Made by a program: the position numbers and the translations under genes | Shown here: piece by piece, positions 35,320 to 43,784 of the stretch | Numbering within the stretch: the stretch's first letter is position 1 | Layout of the letters: each line of letters opens with the position of its first letter | Notes under the pieces: generated by a model | Seen by the model: the letters and a program-made list of their open reading frames with translations, nothing else | Databases searched by the model: none | What the model was told of the DNA's origin: nothing | Assembly: GCA_020639115.1 (NCBI GenBank) | Contig: JACKHG010000002.1 | Span: 434,001-498,000 of the forward strand | Length of the DNA stretch: 64,000 nucleotides | Source of the DNA: Phycisphaerales bacterium | Lineage (GTDB): Bacteria > Planctomycetota > Phycisphaerae > UBA1845 | Reading direction: 5' to 3'

Positions 35320-36921
35320 CTACACGATGAAGATCAGCGTGATGGCGATGAAGAACGGGATGAGAATCCCGAAGCTGTACGCCATGTAGCCGAAGAAGCT
35401 CGGCATTTTCACGCCGGACTGTTCCGCGATGCTCTTGACCATGAAGTTGGGGCCGTTGCCGATGTAGGTCAGCGCGCCCATGAACACCGCGCCGACGGAG
35501 ACGGCGGTGAGCAGCTCGACGCTGATCGTGCTGAGACCGGCGCCGTGGCTCAGGTCGAGGGCGTGCCCCACCACGGGCAGGGTCTTGGCCGTTTCGAAGA
35601 ACACCACGTAGGTCGGGGCGTTGTCGAGGAAGGCCGACAGTCCGCCCGTCGCCCAGAAAAAGTGCCACGGCTCGCTGAGGCCGAGCTGGCGGCCCTTCTC
35701 GTGGAGGATCTCGATGGGCACCTGCATGCAGATGAAGATGCCGATGAAGAGCGCCGCGACCTCCAGGATCGCGTGGTAATTGAACTGGTTGAGCCGGTAG
35801 ATCTCCTTGCTGGTGGAGCGCTGCGAGAGAAAGACGAGGCCCAGCATGACCAGTTCGCGCATGAATGGGAAGGGCTTGAAGCCGAGCAGGGGCAGTGGTT
35901 TGCTGGGGTCGATCATCCCGACGCAAAGCACGATGCCGATCAGCCAGACGAAGTTGATGCCGCCGCGGAGCTTCAGCTTCTCGCGCTGGGTTTCGTCCAG
36001 AGTGATGTCCTTCTTCGCCTCCTTGCGGTAGGCCACCGTGTCCCAGATGTAGTAGATGATGAGGAGCCCGCCGACCACGACCGCCCACTCCACGAAGAGG
36101 TGGAGCGTCCAGAGGAACGGCACGCCCTTGAGGTAACCGAGGAAGAGGGGCGGGTCACCGATGGGCAGCAGCAGGCCGCCGCAGTTGCTCACGATGAAGA
36201 TGAAGAAGATCACCGTGTGCACGACGTGCTTGCGCTCCTTATTGGTCTGGAGCAGCGGGCGGATCAGCAGCATGCTGGCGCCGGTGGTTCCGATGAAGCT
36301 GGCGAGCAGGCCGCCGACGCCGAGAAACGCGGCGTTGGTGACGGGGTGGGCCGCCAGGTCGCCGCGCAGGGAGATGCCGCCGCTGATGACGTAGAGGCTG
36401 AAAAGCAGCACGATGAACGGGATATACTCGATGAGCACCGCGTGCTGCAGCACGTGCACGACGCTCTTCATACCCGTGTAGGTCTGGTGCGTCACGTGGT
36501 TGAACGTCATCGGGTGCACGAAGGCGTAGTAGAGCAGCGTGACCGCGGCGAGCGAGAGCGACACCACCAGCCGGTTCTTGTTGCTTTCCCACCAGTGCGC
36601 CGTCGCCGGGATAAGCGGCAGGACGGCGATCGCGAGCAGGATCGCGGCGAAGGGGATGCAGGCCCAGATAGGCGGGATCTCGTAACCCGCCGGCGGCCCC
36701 TCGGGCTCCGCCGCTTCGGTCGCGTGCTCGGCGCCGTGGGCGGGCGCCGCGTGGGCAACCTCGGCGACGGGCGTGACGTGGTGCGGCGTCACGTAGTCAT
36801 AGATCAGGAAGGCGAGAATAACCCCGGCGGCCACGATCGCGAGCCACTCGAGTGCGCCGAGGGCGGTCTTGCCGTGGGCGTGTCCATGGGCGTCGGCGGG
36901 TATTGACATTTCCAAACTCAT
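35320..36921 (-). CDS. nhaD: NhaD-type sodium/proton antiporter
   Basis: The 533-residue membrane protein belongs to the ion transporter superfamily that includes NhaD and ArsB. After an N-terminal His-rich cytoplasmic stretch (DAHGHAHGK) and a variable Ala/Pro/Glu-rich linker it has about 12 helices. Diagnostic segments are AHPVTNAAFLGVGGLLASFIGTTGASMLLIRPLL, FFIFIVSNCGGLLLPIGDPPLFLGYLKGVPF and AFLDNAPTYVVFFETAK with the paired NAP and GDPP-type re-entrant motifs; ALTYIGNGPNFMVKSIAE completes the signature. It would export Na+ (or Li+) in exchange for protons. The start is supported by GAGGTG 5 nt upstream. It is followed 33 bp away by the end of the convergent kinase gene. Confidence 0.88.
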   Translation of the reverse strand: MSLEMSIPADAHGHAHGKTALGALEWLAIVAAGVILAFLIYDYVTPHHVTPVAEVAHAAPAHGAEHATEAAEPEGPPAGYEIPPIWACIPFAAILLAIAVLPLIPATAHWWESNKNRLVVSLSLAAVTLLYYAFVHPMTFNHVTHQTYTGMKSVVHVLQHAVLIEYIPFIVLLFSLYVISGGISLRGDLAAHPVTNAAFLGVGGLLASFIGTTGASMLLIRPLLQTNKERKHVVHTVIFFIFIVSNCGGLLLPIGDPPLFLGYLKGVPFLWTLHLFVEWAVVVGGLLIIYYIWDTVAYRKEAKKDITLDETQREKLKLRGGINFVWLIGIVLCVGMIDPSKPLPLLGFKPFPFMRELVMLGLVFLSQRSTSKEIYRLNQFNYHAILEVAALFIGIFICMQVPIEILHEKGRQLGLSEPWHFFWATGGLSAFLDNAPTYVVFFETAKTLPVVGHALDLSHGAGLSTISVELLTAVSVGAVFMGALTYIGNGPNFMVKSIAEQSGVKMPSFFGYMAYSFGILIPFFIAITLIFIV

Positions 36922-37246
36922 CGCTCACCTCGGTGCCTTGAGTCATGCGTGCGGCGTGGCTGGCTTGCGGACCGCGACGGGCGGGCGGAGCACAGGGGAC
37001 GCCGGGCTGCTTCAGTTCACCGGGGTGTTATCGTCAGAAAAGTGCGGCAGGATGTGCGACGGGGAAGGTGCGACCGTCGGTTCTGCGCGCGTTCGGTATC
37101 CTCTTCGACAGCGCTGCTGCGCCGCGCCGGCGCAGCGTCAATCCGCCAACACGTTACCGGACAGGGGGTGAATTGGCCAGTCAGCCGCGGTGGACGTTTC
37201 CGCGGTGAGTGAGCGCGGCAGCCCCGCAGAATCAACCGCGGCCGAA
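36922..37246. other. 325-bp gap between polX end and the antiporter start
   Basis: It must hold the antiporter promoter. A 15-bp tandem duplication (GAATCAACCGCGGCC, starting at 37229) overlaps the polX stop codon. Nothing else was recognised. Confidence 0.5.
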
Positions 37247-38980
37247 TCAACCGCGGCGCTTGCGGGCCACCCAGGCCTTGAGGTCCTTCAGCGGCAGGGT
37301 GTTGAGGACGTCACCGCGGCGGGCCCACCCGCGGCGGGCGGTGGCGACGCCGTGGGTGATGGCCGCCAATTGCGTCGTGCGGTGCGCGTCGGTGTCGATG
37401 CAGAGGCGCACGCCGGCCTGGATGGCCTGACGCACGTGCAGGTCCTTGAGATCCAGGCGCTGCCAGGAGGCGTTGACCTCCAGCGCAGTGCCGGTGTCGT
37501 GGGCGGCCGCCACGATGCGCGGCATGTCCAGCTCCATGGCCTCGCGGCGGTTGATCAGGCGGCCCGTGGGGTGGCCGATGACGCAGACGTAGCGGTTCGC
37601 GATGGCCTTGAGCGTGCGCTCGGTGGGGCTCAGCTTGCCCCTGCCGCCCTTGCCCATGGCGGCGTGGATGCTCGCGACGACCCAGTCGCACTCGGCGAGA
37701 AGCTCATCGGGATAATCCAAGTCGCCGTTGGGCAGGATGTCGCACTCGCAGCCGACCAGCAGCGTGAAGCCCTTGAGCCTGGCGTTGGCGGCGCGGATGG
37801 CGGCAATGTGCTCGCGCATCCGCTCGAGGGAGAGGCCGTTGGCGATGGTGCTGCTCCTCGAGTGATCGGTGATCGCCAGGTACTTGTAGCCCAGGGCACG
37901 GGCGGCGGCAGCCATCTCCTCGATACTGTTTTTCCCATCGGAGGCCGTCGTGTGGGTGTGCAGGTCGCCGCGGATATCGGCGGCGCTGACGAGGTCGTCG
38001 AACGCCGCGCCGGCGGCGAACTCCTCGCGATCCTCGCGCACCTCCGGCGGCATGCAGGGCAAATCGAGCCGCGCGTAGATCTCCTCCTCGGTCGCGCCGG
38101 CGAGCATCTCGTCGCCGTCGTGCAGGCCCCACTCGTTGAGCTTCCAGCCACGCTGACCGGCGCGCTCGCGCAGGCGAACGTTGTGCTCCTTGGAGCCGGT
38201 GAAGTACTGCCAGGTGGCGCCGAACGAAGCCGCGGGGACGACCCGCAGGTCCACCTGCAACTCCGCACCGCCCTCCAGGTCGACAACGATCGAACCCTTG
38301 GTCGGGCCGGCTGCCAGCACGCGCTTGACGCCGGGGTGGGTCGTGAAGCGCCGCACCACCTCGGCGCCGGCGTCGCTGATGCAGAGCAGGTCGACATCGC
38401 CGATAGTCTCGAGTCCGCGGCGCAGCGAACCCGCGATCTCGACGCGTTCGACGTCGGGGAGGCTGCGGAGCTGCGTCAGGTAGTTCTCCGCGACGGCCCA
38501 GGCGATGCCGCGGGGTGTGCGGCCCTTGCTGGCCTCGAGGAAGGCGATGCCGTCGGCGATCTTCTTGACGCTCTGGGCGCCGAGACCTGGCAACTCGGCG
38601 AGACTGCCCGAGGCGATGGCCTGCTTGAGGTCGCTGATCGAGCTGACCTTCAGTGCCGAGTGAATCAGGGCGATGGTCTTGGGGCCCAGGCCGGGAATCT
38701 CCAGGAGCCGCGGCAGGCCCGCGGGCACTTCCTTGCTCAGCTCGTCGAGCAGCGCGATGCGGCCGGTCTCGAGGAACTCCTCGATCTTGCCAGCCGTACC
38801 CTTACCGATGCCCTTTACCTCCTGGAGGACACCCGCCTCGTGAAGGGTGCGGACGTCGTCCGCGAGGTCGCGGATGGTTCGCGAGACCCGGCGGTAGGAG
38901 TTAACGCGGAAGGTGTCTGCTCCGGTAATCTGGAGAAGATCGGCGATGTTTTCAAAGGCGCGGGCCAGCTCGCTGTTCAT
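37247..38980 (-). CDS. polX: Family X DNA polymerase/3'-5' exonuclease PolX
   Basis: The 577-residue repair enzyme has helix-hairpin-helix motifs near 55-65 (VKGIGKGTAGKIEEFL) and 95-105 (IPGLGPKTIALI), the family X nucleotidyltransferase palm with GSLRRGLETIGDVDLLCIS (about 183-201; Asp-Val-Asp holds the metals) and the third carboxylate in LQVDLRVV. A C-terminal PHP domain follows with GDLHTHTTASDG, AITDHSRSS, GCECDI and CIDTDAH, supplying 3'-5' exonuclease and AP-endonuclease activity. The length (about 570) is typical for bacterial PolX, which acts in base excision repair gap filling. It is read toward the antiporter gene and away from tRNA-Glu. Confidence 0.93.
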   Translation of the reverse strand: MNSELARAFENIADLLQITGADTFRVNSYRRVSRTIRDLADDVRTLHEAGVLQEVKGIGKGTAGKIEEFLETGRIALLDELSKEVPAGLPRLLEIPGLGPKTIALIHSALKVSSISDLKQAIASGSLAELPGLGAQSVKKIADGIAFLEASKGRTPRGIAWAVAENYLTQLRSLPDVERVEIAGSLRRGLETIGDVDLLCISDAGAEVVRRFTTHPGVKRVLAAGPTKGSIVVDLEGGAELQVDLRVVPAASFGATWQYFTGSKEHNVRLRERAGQRGWKLNEWGLHDGDEMLAGATEEEIYARLDLPCMPPEVREDREEFAAGAAFDDLVSAADIRGDLHTHTTASDGKNSIEEMAAAARALGYKYLAITDHSRSSTIANGLSLERMREHIAAIRAANARLKGFTLLVGCECDILPNGDLDYPDELLAECDWVVASIHAAMGKGGRGKLSPTERTLKAIANRYVCVIGHPTGRLINRREAMELDMPRIVAAAHDTGTALEVNASWQRLDLKDLHVRQAIQAGVRLCIDTDAHRTTQLAAITHGVATARRGWARRGDVLNTLPLKDLKAWVARKRRG

Positions 38981-39047
38981 GATGCGCCGCTCGAGGCGAA
39001 TCGGGTGGGTGTGGTGGTGTGCCAGCCGGGACAGCCGGGTGGCAAAC

Positions 39048-39120
39048 TGACCCCTACGGGACTCGAACCCGTGTTGCCGGCGTGAAAAGCCGGTGTCCTA
39101 GGCCACTAGACGAAGGGGCC
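39048..39120 (-). tRNA. tRNA-Glu (anticodon TTC)
   Basis: A 73-nt cloverleaf: acceptor GGCCCCT/AGGGGTC, anticodon arm CCGGC-TTTTCAC-GCCGG with anticodon TTC, T arm ACGGG-TTCGAGT-CCCGT and discriminator A. CCA is not encoded. Confidence 0.93.
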
Positions 39121-39177
39121 GGAATCGATCCGGGGTGCGACGTGGCAGCCGCTACATGGCCTGCCGGAACGGGCCAG

Positions 39178-39206
39178 AGCTTAGTCTTGGCGGTTATAGG
39201 CGTCAA
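39178..39206 (-). promoter_or_regulatory. Promoter of tRNA-Glu
   Basis: On the minus strand: TTGACG (39206-39201), 17 bp, TAAGCT (39183-39178). Confidence 0.65.
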
Positions 39207-39366
39207 GGTACGGGAAGCGGGTGCTAGGGTCGTTGTGGCGGCGGAGTCGGAGTTGATCAGCACGCAAGCCGGCGGTTGGGGTCGTCCGATAAGAGCAGTG
39301 GGCCGGTTGGCGGCCCGGATCGAGCGAGTGGGCTGGCGCGGGTGCCGGCGTTGAGGAGCGGTTGAT

Positions 39367-39450
39367 ATGAAAGTGACCGGGATCATTGCTTTCCTCGTGG
39401 CATTCATTGTGATTGCAATTCTGAATGTGGGAGGCGAATGGCCGTTCTGA
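39367..39450 (+). CDS. 27-residue single-helix membrane peptide
   Basis: A short ORF encodes MKVTGIIAFLVAFIVIAILN followed by VGGEWPF: almost entirely one membrane helix with a short polar tail. It is preceded by AGGAG (39354-39358) at 8 nt from the ATG, the best ribosome binding site in the area. Its GC content is well below the surroundings, as expected for Ile/Val-rich membrane sequence. It lies between the tRNA-Glu promoter region and the candidate small RNA. No family can be named; it resembles the many small hydrophobic proteins missed by standard gene finders. Confidence 0.6.
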   Translation: MKVTGIIAFLVAFIVIAILNVGGEWPF

Positions 39451-39623
39451 TGGCGGCCAGGGGCGCGGGGGCGTTTATGCGGACCTGCGGTTGTGTGGTG
39501 TTGCGGTTTTTTCCGCAAGCACTGCGGAAATCTGCGCAGGGTTTGCGCGCGCGAACCGCGTTTGCGACGGCTGGATGGGCGTTCGCGTAGTCGTCAGCGA
39601 TATTCACGATTTCAGCCCGACTT

Positions 39624-39637
39624 GGCACGGTGTTTGC
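39624..39637 (+). promoter_or_regulatory. Sigma-54 (RpoN) promoter
   Basis: TTGGCACG-GTGT-TTGCC matches the -24/-12 consensus, with GG (39624-39625) and GC (39636-39637) exactly 10 nt apart. The expected start is about 39649. Confidence 0.65.
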
Positions 39638-39648
39638 CATAGGGTTTG

Positions 39649-39783
39649 GCGTCCACAACGAAATGGGTCGGCGGCACTCAAACTCTTCCGCGCAATCCCT
39701 CTCCGGCCCGAATCTTGGAAGAGGCCGCCGACCCACCTTCAAACGCAACCGCCCGCGGGGCTGACCCGCGGGCGTTTTCTTTT
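39649..39783 (+). ncRNA. Candidate small RNA downstream of a sigma-54 promoter
   Basis: About 135 nt between the predicted start and a terminator, without a convincing ORF. A long hairpin is formed by a perfect 12-bp stem (39664-39675 with 39724-39735) and an adjoining perfect 7-bp stem (39683-39689 with 39717-39723), separated by a 7-nt one-sided bulge. The apical loop of 27 nt contains the pyrimidine run CCCTCTCC. A Rho-independent terminator ends the unit. The hairpin is too long to be chance in a coding shadow, and no homology to 6S, SRP, tmRNA or RNase P RNA was recognised. A transcript controlled by RpoN and an enhancer-binding protein is the inference. Confidence 0.55.
39750..39783 (+). 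terminator. Rho-independent terminator
   Basis: CGCCCGCGGG (39750-39759) and CCCGCGGGCG (39765-39774) with a 5-nt loop, followed by TTTTCTTTT. Confidence 0.9.
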
Positions 39784-39903
39784 GCGCAGAGCCTGAGTCG
39801 TCGCGGATCGGAGCATCGCCCGGGAGCATGCGGCGACTGCCTGTCTGCCTGGTGCGACATCCAGCTCATCTCCTGCCGGTGGCACGGGCCGGCGATTTGC
39901 GGT

Positions 39904-39909
39904 TACATT
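39904..39909 (+). promoter_or_regulatory. -10 element giving a leaderless Fe-S oxidoreductase mRNA
   Basis: TACATT ends 7 nt before ATG 39917, so transcription would start at or next to the start codon. Confidence 0.45.
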
Positions 39910-39916
39910 GCGGGTT

Positions 39917-42019
39917 ATGGGTCTATCGCGTCTGCTGGCGGGTGCGCGCCGGCGGACTTCCTGTCTGCCCGAGGAGAAGGCTGTGAGTCCGTGGGCCATG
40001 TCGGTCGTGCTGTTGGCGGGTTTCGGGGTATTCGCGTGGTCGGCGTGGGGACGATGGCGGTTGCTGAAGCAGGCGGCGCCGGCCCAGCGGTTCGATCAGC
40101 CAGGGGTGCGGCTGGCGGCTACGCTGCGGTACGCGATCGCGCAGATGCGGATGCGGCGGTACCCGCTGGCCGGGACGGCGCACATGCTGATCTTCGTCGG
40201 GTTCCTGGTGCTGCTGCTGCGCACGCTAATGCTGTGGGGCCGGGGTTACGACGAGGGGTTCCATTTCGGGGTGTTCGGCCTGGACCAGCCGTTGGGGAAG
40301 GTCTACGCGCTGCTCAAGGACATTTTCGTCGTGCTGGTGATCGTGGGCACGCTGGTGTTCGTGTACTTCCGCGCGGTGCGGCGGCTCCAGCGGATGACGC
40401 TGAGCACCGAGGGCATGATCATCCTGCTGATTATCCTGGTGATGATGGTCGCGGACATCCTCTACGACGGCGCGGGTGCGGCCCGGGCGGCGCAGGCTGC
40501 CGGTACGCCGGTGCACGTCTCGGGATGGGAGCCGGTGGGCAGTACAGCCGGCGCCGCGCTGGCGGGGATGGACCTGTCGGCAGGCGCGCTGAATTGCCTG
40601 CGGCACGTGGGCTTCTGGACGCACAGTTGCCTGGTGCTGATTTTCCTGAACATCCTGCCGTACTCGAAGCACTTTCACGTCATCACAGGTATTCCCAACG
40701 TCTACCTGCAGAATCTCGGTCCGCCGGGGCGGCTGGTGCCGACCGAGGATCTGGAGGGGAAGGTCGAGCGGGAGGAGACGCTGGGCATCGCGCGGATCGC
40801 ACAGTTCGACTGGAAGGCGGTGCTGGATTTCTACACGTGCACGGAGTGCGGGCGGTGCAGCGACCACTGCCCGGCGACGCGGACGGGCAAGAAGCTCTCG
40901 CCGAAGCACTTCACGGTGAACCTGCGCGACCATCTGTATGCGCACCAGCAGGAGCTGACCCACGGTAAGGCGAACGGCGCCGGCGCGACGGGTGAGACTG
41001 AGCCGGCGGGCGCCGCGGTCGACCTCGTGCCGAACGTGATCGATCCCGAAGTGCTCTGGGCGTGCACGAGCTGCCGGGCGTGCGAGCAGGAGTGCCCGGT
41101 CTTCATCACCTACGTGGACAAGATCGTGGATCTGCGGCGGCATCTCGTGCAGGAGAAGGGGGAGTTTCCGCAGGATCTGGCGACGGCCTTCCGGGGCCTG
41201 GAGAACCAGGGAAATCCCTGGGGGCTGTCGGCGCAGCAACGGGTGGAGTGGACCGAGGGACTCGAGGTGCCGCGGCTCGCGGAGCATCCGGGCGCGGAGT
41301 ACCTGCTCTGGGTAGGGTGCGGGCCGGCATACGACGAGAAGGCGCGGAAGACGGCGCGGGCGGTGGCGCAGTTGCTGGGCAGGGCGGGCGTCTCCTACGC
41401 GATTCTCGGCGAGGAGGAGACGTGCACGGGCGATCCGGCGCGGCGGGCGGGCAACGAATTTCTCGCGCAGATGCTGGCGCAGGCGAACGTGGAGGTGCTC
41501 AACGGGTACGGCGTGAAGAAGATCATCACGATCTGCCCGCACTGCTACAACACGCTGAAGAACGAGTACGGCGACTTCGGCGGGCACTATGAACTGGTGC
41601 ATCACACGCAGGTGCTCGCCGACCTCTTACAGGCGGGTCGGCTCAAGCCGCAGCAGCGCGTGGACGCGAAGCTGGTTTACCACGATGCGTGCTACCTCGG
41701 CCGGCACAACGGCGAGTACGACGCGCCGCGGCGCGTGCTCGGGGCGATCCCCGGAGTGGAGCTGCTCGAGGCGCCGGCCAGCCGCGATCGGGGCATGTGC
41801 TGCGGGGCGGGCGGCGCGCAGTTCTTCAAGGAGGAGGAGCCGGGTAACGAGCGGGTCAATGTGGCGCGGACCGAGCAGTTGCTCGCGACGGGTGCGACGA
41901 CGATCGCGAGTGCGTGCCCGTTCTGCATGCGGATGCTCACGGACGGCCTGGGGGCGAAGGATCGCGACGACGTGCAGCAGCGCGACGTCGCGGAGCTGCT
42001 GCTGGAAGCGATGGGGTGA
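39917..42019 (+). CDS. EtfD/HdrD-like Fe-S membrane oxidoreductase
   Basis: The 700-residue protein fuses an N-terminal membrane cytochrome-like part to Fe-S and CCG domains. Five or six helices lie in residues 1-270 (WAMSVVLLAGFGVFAWSAWG, MLIFVGFLVLLLRTLMLW, FVVLVIVGTLVFVYF, GMIILLIILVMMVADILY). Two ferredoxin-type 4Fe-4S motifs follow, CTECGRCSDHCPA near 308 and CTSCRACEQECPV near 383. Two CCG domains of the heterodisulfide-reductase type complete it (VGCGPAYDEKARK ... CPHCYNT; YHDACYLGRHNGE ... CCGAGGAQ ... CPFCMRM). The family passes electrons from electron-transferring flavoprotein (acyl-CoA oxidation) to menaquinone, or carries out related thiol-disulfide chemistry. No Etf genes are adjacent. 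ATG 39917 is preferred over TTG 39908. Confidence 0.88.
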   Translation: MGLSRLLAGARRRTSCLPEEKAVSPWAMSVVLLAGFGVFAWSAWGRWRLLKQAAPAQRFDQPGVRLAATLRYAIAQMRMRRYPLAGTAHMLIFVGFLVLLLRTLMLWGRGYDEGFHFGVFGLDQPLGKVYALLKDIFVVLVIVGTLVFVYFRAVRRLQRMTLSTEGMIILLIILVMMVADILYDGAGAARAAQAAGTPVHVSGWEPVGSTAGAALAGMDLSAGALNCLRHVGFWTHSCLVLIFLNILPYSKHFHVITGIPNVYLQNLGPPGRLVPTEDLEGKVEREETLGIARIAQFDWKAVLDFYTCTECGRCSDHCPATRTGKKLSPKHFTVNLRDHLYAHQQELTHGKANGAGATGETEPAGAAVDLVPNVIDPEVLWACTSCRACEQECPVFITYVDKIVDLRRHLVQEKGEFPQDLATAFRGLENQGNPWGLSAQQRVEWTEGLEVPRLAEHPGAEYLLWVGCGPAYDEKARKTARAVAQLLGRAGVSYAILGEEETCTGDPARRAGNEFLAQMLAQANVEVLNGYGVKKIITICPHCYNTLKNEYGDFGGHYELVHHTQVLADLLQAGRLKPQQRVDAKLVYHDACYLGRHNGEYDAPRRVLGAIPGVELLEAPASRDRGMCCGAGGAQFFKEEEPGNERVNVARTEQLLATGATTIASACPFCMRMLTDGLGAKDRDDVQQRDVAELLLEAMG

Positions 42020-42104
42020 AGTGGAGCTGGTGACCGGTGTCTTCGTTCGTCCCTTCCGGGTTTAGATTCCTGATGTTGGCGTCAGCCTAGGGCTGCGCCT
42101 GGGC

Positions 42105-42110
42105 TATTAT
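42105..42110 (+). promoter_or_regulatory. Possible -10 of the endonuclease/phosphatase gene
   Basis: TATTAT about 82 nt before ATG 42192; no matching -35 at the usual spacing. Confidence 0.3.
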
Positions 42111-42191
42111 GGATCGCCCTTTCAGGCCGGTTTGTTGTAGGCAGGACCAGCGTGTAGGGAAGTGTCGAGTGCAGGGAAAAGGTGAAGAAGC

Positions 42192-43262
42192 ATGATCAGA
42201 AGATTCTACATCGGCGTGCTGGCGGCTTGGATTGGTGCGGGGACGGCGCTGGCCGAGCGGCCGGAGTTTCTTGCGAAGCGGGATCCGGCGCAGGTGCGGT
42301 TGTTGTGCTACAACGTCAACTGGGACTCGATTTTTCCCGATGACGATCCGCTGAACCACAAGTGGCGCAAGTACAACTGCGCCGCGGCGTTCGTGCGCGT
42401 GCTCAAGGCCGTGGCGCCGGACGTGGTCTGCCTGCAGGAGATCAACCAGACGCGGCCGGTGCAGCAGGTGGCGACGATCCTCAACCGGGCTGTCCCGGTC
42501 GATCCCGACGATGACAGCCGGTTGTGGCAGGCGTATCTCGGGCAGGACAACGTCATCGCGGCACGCTGGCCGCTGAAGATGACCGCGAGCGACACGTCGC
42601 CGCCGACCGATCGCGGGCACGCGATGGCGCTGGTCGACCTGCCCGACGACCGCTACGCGGCGGACCTGTACGTGATCGACGCGCACTTCAAGTCGGGCGG
42701 CGGGGCGGAGAACATCGCGCGGCGGGTGAAGCACGCGGACGCGATCGTGCAGTGGATCCGCGACGCCCGGACGGCGGGCGGCAACATCGACCTGCCGGCG
42801 CGGACGCCGATCGTAATCTGCGGCGACATGAACGTGTACGACAACGACGCGCGCAGGCACCTGTTCACGCTGGTTTCGGGCGACGTCGCGGACGAGCAGG
42901 CGTTCGGGGCGGACATCCTTCCCGATTGGGACAACACGGTCATGGGCGACGTGCTGCCCTCGCACAACGCGCGCGGCGCGGAGCACTGGACCTGGCGCGA
43001 CGATACGACGAAGTTCAATCCCGGGCCGCTGGATCACGTGGTCTACACGGACAGCGTGCTGCGCGTGGCCCACGCGTTCGTACTCGACACGACGATGCTC
43101 AGTGACGCGGAGCTGCAGGCCGCGGGCCTCGAGAAAGGGGACGTCGCGCTCGACCTGGCCAAGGGCGAGTTCGACCATCTGCCGATCGTGGTGGACTTCG
43201 TCGTGCCGGGGAGGGGGGAGGGGGAGGCCGGCGCTGCGAAGCGCGGTGACGGACGGCGATGA
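42192..43262 (+). CDS. Exported endonuclease/exonuclease/phosphatase family protein
   Basis: The 356-residue protein has a signal peptide (MIRRFYIGVLAAWIGAGTALA) and the catalytic blocks of the DNase I-like superfamily: RLLCYNVNWDS, VCLQEINQTRP (catalytic Glu), VIDAHFKSGGG, VICGDMNVYDND and the final DHLPIVVDF. Members hydrolyse phosphodiesters in nucleic acids, phosphoinositides or sphingomyelin; export points to an extracellular or periplasmic substrate. A purine-rich AAGGTGAAGAAGC precedes the ATG. The C-terminus turns Gly/Arg-rich (PGRGEGEAGAAKRGDGRR), and the TGA stop lies at the first unit of the AATGATGAATG repeat, as for the sugar transferase gene. Confidence 0.87.
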   Translation: MIRRFYIGVLAAWIGAGTALAERPEFLAKRDPAQVRLLCYNVNWDSIFPDDDPLNHKWRKYNCAAAFVRVLKAVAPDVVCLQEINQTRPVQQVATILNRAVPVDPDDDSRLWQAYLGQDNVIAARWPLKMTASDTSPPTDRGHAMALVDLPDDRYAADLYVIDAHFKSGGGAENIARRVKHADAIVQWIRDARTAGGNIDLPARTPIVICGDMNVYDNDARRHLFTLVSGDVADEQAFGADILPDWDNTVMGDVLPSHNARGAEHWTWRDDTTKFNPGPLDHVVYTDSVLRVAHAFVLDTTMLSDAELQAAGLEKGDVALDLAKGEFDHLPIVVDFVVPGRGEGEAGAAKRGDGRR

Positions 43263-43293
43263 ATGCAGAATGATGAATGCGGAATGATGAATG
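43261..43293. repeat. AATGATGAATG intergenic repeat, copy 3
   Basis: GAATG-type units with the same GCG spacer as copy 1. Its first bases supply the stop codon of the upstream gene. Confidence 0.8.
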
Positions 43294-43390
43294 GGCCCCG
43301 CCGGAGCGTGGTTCGGGGAGCTTGCCGGTGGTGGTATCGTGGCTTCCGTTTCGCTCTGTGCGAAAGAGCCGGGCTTGCCGGGGTGAAGAT

Positions 43391-43582
43391 ATGATGATGC
43401 TACCCGGCGATCGTGATTATATTCTGAAGCGACTCGAGATTATTCGGGAGCGCATGGTCGAGGCGATTCGCTTGGAAGTTGACCGTCGGCGTGCGCTCGG
43501 GCTGCCCGTATATGTTTCGCGAGGCGGCCGTGTTGTCGACGTCGGTACCCCACCAGGCACAACGCGAAAGTCGAACACATAG
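43391..43582 (+). CDS. Possible 63-residue basic protein
   Basis: The ORF starts with three Met codons after GGGGTGAAG and encodes a helix-rich, charged peptide (LKRLEIIRERMVEAIRLEVDRRRALGLPVYVSRGGRVVDVG). The amphipathic helix followed by a short beta segment looks like a real small protein, and the ribosome binding site is fair. No family is recognised. Base composition is lower in GC than the neighbouring genes. The frame continues upstream into the repeat, which I regard as accidental. Confidence 0.5.
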   Translation: MMMLPGDRDYILKRLEIIRERMVEAIRLEVDRRRALGLPVYVSRGGRVVDVGTPPGTTRKSNT

Positions 43583-43784
43583 CCGCGCCACCGCGGTCCC
43601 CTAGAGCAAGCTCCATTCATGTGTAGCGGGTGTGCCCCGGTTTTCTTCGAGCACGGATCCGCACTTCGACGCTACAGGTGGATTGGCGACGCGCTGAGGC
43701 GTTGATGGCAAGTCTCCACTCTATGCAGGCTGGGTTTGCGGCCATGCTGCGCGATTGCTGGCGGCTGCGGTGAAGTCGCTGGGG

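Noticed and set aside
39425..39796. 123-residue ORF over the sigma-54 region
   Set aside because: No ribosome binding site; it runs through the promoter, the perfect hairpin and the terminator.
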